The notes below the pieces were generated by a model. The model saw only the letters and a list, made by a program, of their open reading frames with translations. It did not search any database and was not told the DNA's origin. A DNA stretch of 64,000 bases from Emydura subglobosa (lineage: Eukaryota > Chordata > Testudines > Chelidae), in the NCBI GenBank assembly GCA_007922225.1, contig ML680053.1:11184870-11248869 (forward strand), given 5' to 3'. This document shows, piece after piece, positions 55,862-64,000 of this stretch (within the stretch, counting starts at the first letter, position 1; each line of letters begins with the position of its first letter). A program made the translations under genes and the position numbers.

Positions 55862-57119
55862 AAACAAGGACATCCTTTACTGGCTGTTTTTCAGACTATT
55901 GCTCAGGCTGTTTGAAATCACTCAGCTGTAGGAAACACTGAAGAGATGGTGCCTTTCGTGTTGGGGGCAGGGCAGGAAATTCTTGGCTTTTATAACTACA
56001 AACCATGTAGGGGAGCCTCCTCCTAATCCTCCCAACGTGCTTCTCCTTTGTGCTCCGAGACACACTGCCTCATCCTTCATCAAGAGTTAGACAATTGGGC
56101 AACTGTTAAAGGCAAAATGCAGAAGTCCAAAATGAACAGAGCAGCTGCCACAGGAAGAGAGCCGCTGATAATGAAGGGCAAATTTGCTCTGTGTTTGTTT
56201 GACAGGAGGCGGGAGAGTTGGGGGGAAGGAAAGAAATACTAGGGGGGTATTTACCACCTTGTGATTCATGAGACTGGATAGATCTACAGATCAATGGGAC
56301 ATTGTTGGCTCCTAGACAGATCCTGCAAGGTGCTGAGAACCCTCACCTCTTATTAAGTCAGTGGGAAATGGGGATTCAGCACTTCTTAGAACTGGGCCCT
56401 ACTTTTGTATTTGCAGCAAATTCATTACTCTGCTTCCTGATGTACTTGGAGGTGCACTTTCAGGAGCAGAGAGTTTGTCCTCCTTATAAATGAATCCAGC
56501 CTCAGCAGCAGGGGATGGACGAGATGACCTCTTGAGATCCCTTCCAGCCTTACGTTTATATGATGCCACACATGTGAGAAGTTTGCTTTCTCATTATGTG
56601 CACGCAATGTGAAAACACATGAACTCAAGCCCATTGGATCTGACTATGTTAACGACAGGGCTCAACAGCCTCCCTAAAAATAAACCAACCACTACCCCAA
56701 CCCATCCTTTCATACATGATCAAACAGCTGCACCTCAACTTGTGCCCTGAATATCAAGCAATTCCAGCTCTGGTGGAGCTGCTAGGGAATTGAATTCTAG
56801 ACTGGAGACTACTGATAGCTTCCAACTCAAGAGAACACACTGCCATTGACCCCAGACTGTAGGATGTTAGCTTGAGTTTCTACTGAACCAGTAGCATGAG
56901 ACTGGAGGAGAGTGTGCTTTATAAACCAGACAGTATCTAAACCATAAAGAGGTCAAGATCAGGACTTTGAAGTGCATCCTTTCTGTCTAGCCCATGTCCA
57001 TCAAAGTATCCGAATTCTTGACAAAATTATAGAAATCCATATGAGCGCTCAACAACTCGTCTTCCGTTTTCTCTTCTCTGTCCAAGAGCAGGTAGGAGGA
57101 AGAGGAGTATCAAGTGAGT
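55862..57119. other. Upstream flank; one short CR1 tail
   Basis: A plus-strand CR1 tail lies at 56497-56565 (ggggatggacgagatgacct, gatcccttccagccttacg). No gene. Confidence 0.5.
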
Positions 57120-57330
57120 GCCTAGAACCGCCCCATTGGGCTAGGCACTATACAAACACATGAAGAGCTTAGTGTCTAAATATACAAGACAGAGGGGTGG
57201 GAGGAGAAACAGAAGCACTGAGAAGTGAAGGGACTTGTCCATAATTACACTGCAGGTCAACTGCAGAGCTGGGAACAGAACCCAGGTCTCCTGGGTCATA
57301 GTCCAATGTCCTAGTCATTAAATTATGAAA
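57120..57330 (-). mobile_element. L2/MIR-type tail followed by MIR, antisense
   Basis: gggctaggcactatacaaac marks the tail. gggacttgtccataattaca and gggaacagaacccaggtctc mark the MIR part. Confidence 0.65.
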
Positions 57331-57524
57331 TGAAAAAGAAGTACTGTGTTCGGGAGAGGCTGGTTTCTGAATAGTCTTCAGGAGTGGCTGCACGAAGAGT
57401 GGATTACGGAGTGACTGTTGAGACCCTTGTGACTACTAACTTACACATGCACGTTTGACAATATTGTTATCTTGGTCTCCTGCTCTACCCCACCACCATT
57501 TGTTGCATATTGTTAAAATCCTAG

Positions 57525-57660
57525 CCAGTGAGCTTTCTGGGGCAGGGAGCCTCTATGCGTTACATGTTTGTACAATGCCTATTGCAATGGCGCCATGATT
57601 TCTGATCAAGGTCCTTATGTACTACCACAGTAGAAATCATCATCATCATCATCATAATGA
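57525..57660 (+). mobile_element. L2/MIR-type tail with (ATC)n
   Basis: tttctggggcagggagcctc, catgtttgtacaatgcctat, then catcatcatcatcatcat at 57639-57656. Confidence 0.6.
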
Positions 57661-57839
57661 TTAATAGTCAAAATTGCAATAATCCAATCTGGAGCTGGCA
57701 GAGGACAGAAAATCGTTGTGAGGTCTCCATTCAAAAGATTGTGACAGCTTCATCAGGGAGAAGATGAATAAAGCACTTTTGGGTACTGCTGCTATATAGA
57801 ATAGATGCATGTGTGTAAAGGAAATTATGAGCTCAGTGC

Positions 57840-57935
57840 GGGAATTTCTGAGTGAGGTTCTAGGGCTATTTTATGCAGGAGGTCAGACTAGTTGATCACA
57901 ATGGTCCCTTCTGGTCTTAAAATCTATGAATCTGT
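57840..57935 (+). mobile_element. CR1 LINE 3' tail
   Basis: ttatgcaggaggtcagacta, gttgatcacaatggtccctt, ctggtcttaaaatctatgaa. Confidence 0.75.
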
Positions 57936-57959
57936 AGCATGTTCCCCAGCACTCCTGAG

Positions 57960-58110
57960 AAAGAGTTAAGTATTATCATTCCCACGTTAAAGAGGCGGGG
58001 AGACAGAGAGCTTAAGTGATTTGTCCAAGGTCACACAGTGAGACAGTGACAGAGCCAGGAATAGAATAGAATCCATAGGTTCTGACTCTTGATCCTCTGC
58101 TTATCTCCCC
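57960..58110 (-). mobile_element. MIR-type SINE, antisense
   Basis: gcttaagtgatttgtccaag, gtcacacagtgagacagtga, cagagccaggaatagaatag. Confidence 0.8.
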
Positions 58111-60498
58111 CTAAACTCCCTTTGCCACAATTTACTTCATGGACTTCGTCACGAGCATGTTGTTATTTTAGAGGCAATGGACATAGCCATTAGCTAGACA
58201 AAAACCATCTGTAGCTGTGCAGTGAATTGCCTTGGCTAGACTTGTAGACCCTGTTCCTAGCTTTGGCGGGCTGTAAATGATAATGATGATGACTTACACT
58301 TATGCCTCTTAAAGTGAAGAATGAGTATGTAGATAAGGATATTCCAGTCAAACTGACAAAATAATCTCTCCTGCACTGTGAGATCTGAATGGTATCAGTC
58401 TTTGTTGGTTGGTAGATTTTATCATCATCTTACAAGTTCTGTTCAAAGTATTACATTAACCCTGAAATGCAAATGTATGATGCCCCAAGCATGCTGATAT
58501 CAAAACATAAGCACAGTCTGGTTTACTCCTTTTATAGATTCATATAACATATTCATTCATATAATTTATCGGTGTCATTTGGTATTATCATTGTTATCAT
58601 TCAACCCAACAAAACAGCCATTGAGGTTGCCACTGACCTCTGAACCTGTGTCTTAACAATAAGGTCAATATTTCTTGCTCCAGACCACAGCTATTGTTCC
58701 ACATGTAGGCTATTTATTACCATGAATTCTGTTACCTTCCAAGTCAACAGATCAGAGATCCCAGTTGGCAGATTGTAATGAGAATTCAGTCCTATTTCCC
58801 TCCTAGATCAGACTCAGATCTTGTGGTGGAAGTAAATAAAAGTTGGTACCTAAGTGTAGTACATAAGGAAGGAAAAAGGGGACAGAAGAGCAAAGACAAT
58901 ACACTACATAAAATCACTCTAGGTTGTATAAATTACAATGATCTCAAATTAACAACTTTCAAATTTCTTTTTAATATCACATTAGTGGTTAGTGAAAGAA
59001 ATAGGTTGTTAATCTGCCCCCACTGGAAGTCAGGTGAGTTTTGCTATTGACTTCAATATTTTATACTAAGAACTTCATTTTTTCCCCTGTTTAAAAATAA
59101 ATCTTGGCAAAAATGCAGGTGTAAGTTTTCATGCCTACACACTAACATCTCTTCTTCAGTTATAGAGAGCACATTTCAAATTCCTCTGGAAGATCATTGG
59201 TGTAAGAAACAAATATTTGATGAGCAGAAGTAGATAATTCTAGCTCCTTACCCATTTTACTCAATGGTCTCCTTGCTGAGCCTGCTTACCAAGGTCTCCA
59301 GTTGTTATGGGGGTGTGTGTGTTTGTGAGAAGAATTTGCTTTAATTTTTTAACAGTTTATTTTAATGCCACAAAATGAGATACAGAACATTTAATCAGGC
59401 TACATAAAAGTGAATGTCATGAAAACACATCAGAGAACCAAAGTGTACAATTCCATTTCCTCCCCCATCTCCTTGTGAACCCCATAGCCGTGACCTCTTC
59501 ATTTTTAATAACCCTGTTCTTAGGAGCCAAGCCTTTTCAGTGTTATGCAAAGCATTTTCTCGGTGCTGAGATGACGTATAGGGAATAACTCCAGCCCATT
59601 ACTACAGCACTTATTCCATTACAGACCTTACAAACAATTTCAGGTCCTAAGTATGAATAGAAGCAGCTATTACATACCAACAAGACTCACCGTTGATAAG
59701 GTTTCTGCATCCCCTAGAATAGCCTATGTACTTATGGTTATTACCACTAGCTCTGAGAATCAATTTATTTAATGAAGACTTTGGCACCCCATAATAACAG
59801 AATCTTAACTAAAGTTCTGCTTTATAACCAACAATCAATAACTGCAAGTTAAATGCCAACAGTTGCTTCTCAGGATAAAATTGGTGTGTTCATTTATTCA
59901 GTTTTCTGTTTCATCACAGCCACCTATTGGTGAGTTTAGTGCAGCGTTATATCAGAAAGTGTGTTATCTTCAACCTGAGTGAAAGGAAAGGATGTATATA
60001 AGAAATTTGCAAGTGTTAACCAATTTACTCATGCAGCAGGCTTCCTTCCATTTGGCTTTGTTGATCCCTCCTAGTTGCACATTACACAGCACATCAGAAG
60101 AACACTGACAAGATACCAAACCGATAACGAAAATAAACAAAGGGAAAGTGAGAAATAGTTTGAAAGGTCTCTCAGGTGAAACAGATTACTCAGTAGGTAC
60201 AGACATTTTTAACTACTGGTATATCATCATTTCTGGAGCAAATCTCTCCTGAAAACAGCCATCTCTCTGCCATTTAAAGAGAGAAGTATGTAATCACAAC
60301 ACACAAATAACTCCTAGTACCACACATCTTTAGAAAAATCAGAGCAGCAGGGCAGTTAAGTGATGTAGTACAACATTGTATTATTTACTGAATTAAAGCA
60401 GAAATTTTATCTTCATTACTCTTATAAATCCTTGTAATTAAAACGTTGCAAAACCTTGTCCTTAAACAGTCCTGTAACCTCCAAGGAAAAGACACGAG
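58111..60498. other. Upstream flank without recognisable gene
   Basis: AT-rich; a short GT run lies at about 59310-59330. No repeat or exon was recognised. Confidence 0.5.
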
Positions 60499-60682
60499 CA
60501 GGGCCATTTTAAGACCTTTGTAGGCCGCCTGACCGAAATAACTAATTTGATTTTAAGCTATTAATAAATAGTTTTTAAAATAAAAATAAAAAATTATATA
60601 TAGAAAATTTTTTCGTAGGCCCTGAAAGTTTTGTAGGCCCTAGGCACTGTGCCTGTTGTGTCTAATGGATAATACGGCCCTG
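60499..60682. mobile_element. Short inverted-repeat element
   Basis: CAGGGCCATTTTAAG at the left mirrors the complement of GATAATACGGCCCTG. The interior is A/T-rich, with a ttgtaggccctaggcac segment. The target duplication is not clear. Confidence 0.5.
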
Positions 60683-60769
60683 ACCACCAGAGAGACTTGG
60701 GTCTGAACCTACTAACACCAGCATAAATCAGGAGTAATGCTTTTGGAGTTAGCAGATCATATACTCAGT

Positions 60770-60806
60770 TGGTGTAAATCAGTATAGACTATGCTGATTT
60801 ACACCA
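60770..60806. repeat. 13-bp perfect inverted repeat
   Basis: tggtgtaaatcag and ctgatttacacca around an 11-base loop. Probably the centre of an old fold-back MITE. Confidence 0.75.
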
Positions 60807-61347
60807 TCTAAGGAACTAGTCCAATGGAGTAATACTATACATCTAAATTAATCCAGACAATATCAATAAAGCATTTTTCTTGTGTGTGTGTGTATTTATT
60901 ATGGAAAACCTCAAAACAAGATCAGAGGAAATTTACAGACAAAACCAATAATAATTAAAATAGCAGTAATGTGCACACTGATAAAAGCCAGTTAATCCAG
61001 TTCAAACACTGTATCTGTCATTAAGCCACAAACGAGGAATACTTGTGTTCATATATTCCTGCTGAGCTGCTGCTGCTAATGCAATCCAGGATTCTGCTTG
61101 CATGTGTACAGTTGTACAACTGAGGTCAAGAAATTTTCTAAAGTATTTTTTATTATTGGCAGAGCTGCTTAGCACTGTCTTTCGTTGTTTACCTAACATT
61201 TTTTCCATTATAGAAACCATCTTGAATTACTTATAACTTTGCCAAAATGTAATTGTTTGGGCTGAAATTTCCCATGCTGAGTGTCTGCCTCAGGTTTTGA
61301 AATGTTTTACTTAAAATGGTTCTGCTGCTTCTGAGAACGAGTTTAGG

Positions 61348-61536
61348 TGTTCTGGTAGATTGCTTACCAACAGAGGGCACTGCAGCATGATCGTATGCTT
61401 ATGCACAGGGTAATGTCTAGGAATGGAGAGAACGCTCCTTTTATAAAGTGCTTGATGAGAGAGGACAGTATATGTGGAGGAAGGAATAAAGCCTGAATGT
61501 TGCACTGTCTTGGCCTTCTCTTTTTATGCCGGAACA
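61348..61536 (+). repeat. 5' LTR of the Gypsy-type element
   Basis: It begins TGTTCTGG and ends CCGGAACA, a 7-of-8 inverted end pair of the TG...CA type. TATAAA (61442-61447) and AATAAA (61485-61490) lie inside in the expected order. The primer-binding site follows immediately. Length is 189 bp. Confidence 0.75.
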
Positions 61537-61550
61537 TGGTGTCAAAAGTG
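61537..61550 (+). other. Primer-binding site, tRNA-Leu type
   Basis: TGGTGTCAAAAGTG directly abuts the LTR. It matches the complement of a tRNA-Leu 3' end (TGG plus TGTCAGGAGTG) with one substitution. Confidence 0.7.
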
Positions 61551-61748
61551 TGTTGACTCCTGGAGGTATATGAAACAGAAAGTAAGACTATTGCAAAAAA
61601 ACCAAACAAACAATAAACAAAGAAACAAGAATAACTGTGACAACATACCAGATTCCTATCCCTGAGCAGATGGACATGTCACATGAAAGGTTATGTGTCT
61701 AGCAACTGGACAATCTTTAGATGACACTGGAAAAACTATGACATTGCA

Positions 61749-62340
61749 GTGGAGATGGATAAAAAGGAAAACAAAATAAGAGGCGCAACACTATTAGCTA
61801 TAATGGGAAAAGGCTGCCACATGCTCCAACAGCAGCTGGATATGTCAGAAACAGACCCGAAGGGCCCATGTAAAATCCTAGAAGTGTTCCAGAAGTATTT
61901 TGAAGGCACAAAAAATGTCCTATATAAAAAGGTATCTTTTCCACAATTGTGATCAAGAATATGGAGAAACAAGAGATTAATATATTGTCAAACTGTGCAA
62001 AATGGCTGATTCATGCGATTATCAAATCTTAAAAGATGAATGAGTTCTTGGTAGACTAGCACTAGGGATAAAAGATACAAAAGCTCAAATGAGAATGTTC
62101 AGAGAGCCTTCACCAATGTTTCCAGGAGCTGTAGACATATGCAGAGCTAGCAAACAAGCTCACAGCCAAACAAAGAGAGTAAGTGGAGGAGACACAGAGA
62201 TAATTCACCTAGCACAGGGAAAGCGGCAAAAAGCAAAGAAAATAAATGGCAAGCTATTTGTGACTTTGGCTGCTGGATGGGCTACAATGAGATGGCTTAT
62301 TCAGGGGAAATTGCAAAGAATGGGGAAGGTAATCCCCCAA
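61749..62340 (+). pseudogene. Gypsy gag remnant
   Basis: The frame 61749-61952 starts MEMDKKENKIRGATLLAIM. The frame 62089-62358 contains FREPSPMFPGAVDICRASKQ. Both match the capsid region of vertebrate Gypsy gag, in which a (L)REP/S-x-L-x-x-A-I-x-x-C-R block ends the domain. At least one frameshift and one stop separate them. Near 62260-62340 another frame shows a degenerate zinc-knuckle spacing that has lost several Cys/His residues. Confidence 0.65.
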
Positions 62341-62509
62341 AACTGGTGTTTTTTCTAATAATTAGATTCACCAAGCCAGCAATAAAACAGCTTCTAGATA
62401 CCTTACTGGTTACCCAGAAGTCAAAAATACATTTGCCTTGTGACAACCCAGCCTTGGGCTCTCACCCAGAAAGCCAAGTCAAATATGATGAGGATTATTG
62501 AAAATCTTG

Positions 62510-63454
62510 TTAATCATATAAAAAAGTTCTACCAATCCCAAAGAAGTGGACACATTAGGTCAATGAATATTTCAGGTCTTATCTAAATACATGCTTACAA
62601 CTAATTCTTATTTAAAAAAAAAAGGGGGGGGGGGGGGGGGGCGGGGGCCAGGGAAGAGAGAGTGTTGGTTAAAAGATCATTATACATGCAGATATGAATA
62701 AAGTCCATAGGACAGTTTCATAGTAGAGATGTTGAGTTGCAAAAGTTCCTTTCAGGATCAATTCATAGGCTAAAATCCAATAGCTGATCCTTATGCAGAA
62801 TCTGTATAATTTCCTCCATGAGAAATAGCAGGGTGATCCAGACAAGAGCTGGTGACCTCGATCTTATGATTCAAGCTTCCCTTGTCAACACTTAAGCAGA
62901 TCTGAGATGATACATAATCAAGGCCCTAGTATCCTTTTATAATTTTCAGGCTTATCGATATCTTCTCGACAGCAGGTATTTCTTGGGTGAACCATAAGTA
63001 ATATACTGTGACTTTGAAGTAAAATCCAATTTCCTATGTATACACAGGTAATTAGTTGCATTGATTAGCATAAGGTCATTATCCATTCAAAGCTAGTTTA
63101 CTATAAATTTCAAAGAGAAATAAAGACAATGATATTATTACATCCAAGTTTCATCTAAATGTTAATATTCCCTTTTGATCTCTGAATCAATAGAAATAGT
63201 AATATACAGGAATAATCAGGTTACATTGTTAACTTCTAACAAGATTATGGGTAAACACAGGCCAATATAATTAGTATTTATTTCTAATTCTAACAATATA
63301 GCCTTGCATTTCAAACACTCAGGTCTATTAATACAGCTTGGCTAATTATCTACAAGGAATGGCCTGTATTACCATTTCAATACTTTTCTAATAAGTCTTT
63401 AAAGGTTGAATTTGGGTCATTCAGCCTGCTAATTGCTTAACCCTTTCTGGCTCA
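62510..63454. other. Unidentified block replacing most of pol
   Basis: AT-rich sequence that begins, after about 100 bp, with A10 then G18 (62614-62641). No frame, LTR end or repeat name was recognised. It lies exactly where protease to integrase should be. Confidence 0.5.
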
Positions 63455-63860
63455 GTGTCATACAATGAATGGAGAAACTCTCTCACAGAGGACCTTAATA
63501 GCAGTCCAGTACAATGCTTGATGTCAAGATGTGAGTGTACTTTGGTGCCTCTATTCCCAGCATTACTAAAAACAGCAATGGTGGAAAAAGTGGCAGATGA
63601 AAAGGAAGAGAGGCATTCAAAGGCTAAAGCCTACTGCAGCCAATAAGCTAAAGACTTCCCAAAATTACAACCCAGAGAACCCTGTCAGGACCAAATTATT
63701 TCCTCAGCACAAATCCTGTTCTTGAAAGCAAGCTCCATGTGTTGTACATATAAATCCTTGTTCATATGACATAGCAGTGGATGGTCGTATATTTCATTGA
63801 AACTGCAAATACATTTACCCACTACAAACACATGATATAAACATGGATGTGGAAGATGGT
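63455..63860 (+). pseudogene. Gypsy integrase C-terminal remnant
   Basis: The frame 63455-63646 reads SYNEWRNSLTEDLNSSPVQ then LMSRC, matching the LxWRNTPxxGxxxSPAQRLMxR motif after the integrase core of Gypsy elements. Around 63755-63805 another frame gives SYDIAVDGRIFH, the SYxVxxxGxxYRRNRxHL chromodomain-side block. Stops and frameshifts interrupt both. Confidence 0.7.
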
Positions 63861-64000
63861 GAAATAGGTATTCCACTGAGACTTCATCAGTACGGCACAA
63901 ACAGCACACTGACCATTGAGCACCTGATAGATATGGAACAGATCCTCAAAATACCACTCCCAATGGAAGAATCAAGTTCAAGACAGTCTCCTGTCATCAC

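Larger units (their letters stand above)
61348..64000 (+). mobile_element. Decayed Gypsy (Metaviridae) LTR retrotransposon, 5' LTR to integrase end, runs off the window
   Basis: In order: LTR (61348-61536), primer-binding site (61537-61550), gag (about 61749-62260), degenerate zinc-knuckle region (about 62260-62340), an unrelated-looking block (about 62510-63440), then the integrase C-terminal region (63455-63860). Protease, reverse transcriptase, RNase H and most of integrase are absent. No 3' LTR lies inside the window. All coding parts carry stops and frameshifts. Confidence 0.78.

Noticed and set aside
57639..57656. (ATC)n and other short tandem runs considered as CRISPR-like or satellite arrays
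   Set aside because: Units of three bases without spacers are ordinary microsatellites; CRISPR arrays do not occur in such genomes.
63685..63909. 74-codon minus frame with Cys/His residues, considered as a zinc-binding domain
   Set aside because: The plus strand of the same stretch encodes integrase C-terminal remnants, so the minus frame is a shadow.
61749..64000. Domesticated Gypsy gag gene (Mart/Sushi-ichi type)
   Set aside because: The gag frame is broken, an LTR and primer site sit upstream, and integrase remnants lie downstream. This is a decaying retrotransposon, not a conserved host gene.

Overview
The window is vertebrate nuclear DNA, most likely from a turtle. It is gene-poor and packed with CR1 LINEs of two different 3'-end types. 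It also holds L2-type LINE remnants, MIR-type SINEs, Penelope-like element (PLE) tails, Harbinger/Chompy-like and hAT-like MITEs, and a decayed Gypsy LTR retrotransposon. The assignment to turtle is an inference from this repeat mix (CR1 plus PLE plus Chompy-like plus MIR). No species can be fixed from the sequence alone.

One protein-coding exon is convincing: exon 1 of ME3, mitochondrial NADP-dependent malic enzyme, on the minus strand at 47424-47236. It encodes a 63-residue N-terminus with an arginine-rich mitochondrial presequence, ends in the malic-enzyme signature RGYDITRNPHLNK, and is followed by a GT splice donor. It sits in a CpG island (about 47030-48130) with GC boxes upstream of the ATG. 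Everything from 47235 down to 1 is therefore read as ME3 intron 1, at least 47 kb long. Everything above about 48130 is read as upstream flank. I found no second ME3 exon and no other gene.

Intron side (1-47235): hAT MITEs at 350-536 and 35949-36359; PLE tails at 3361-3504 and 7662-7746; a PLE GIY-YIG/3' fragment at 11449-12257; Harbinger-like MITEs at 8019-8275, 12981-13262 and 37519-37786; a 2.8-kb CR1 at 16979-19807; and a less decayed 2.7-kb CR1 at 22557-25225. Directly after that second CR1 lie a pogo-like MITE (25239-25614) and a hAT MITE (25622-25828). A 948-bp inverted-repeat element carrying a GC-rich tandem array lies at 28710-29657. An isolated near-perfect 32-bp inverted repeat lies at 44909-44996.

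Upstream side (48131-64000): a young CR1 tail about 0.9 kb from the ME3 start codon, an antisense CR1, MIRs, a cluster of antisense L2-type reverse-transcriptase fragments (about 51.8-54.8 kb), further CR1 pieces, and a Gypsy LTR retrotransposon. That element has an LTR at 61348-61536, a primer-binding site, gag remnants and the end of integrase. It runs to the window edge, with most of pol replaced by unidentified sequence.

The most interesting signal is that two PLE-type repeat families share the secondary-structure layout of a minimal hammerhead ribozyme in their 3' tails. Next is the GC-rich tandem array packaged inside a DNA element with a perfect 8-bp target-site duplication.
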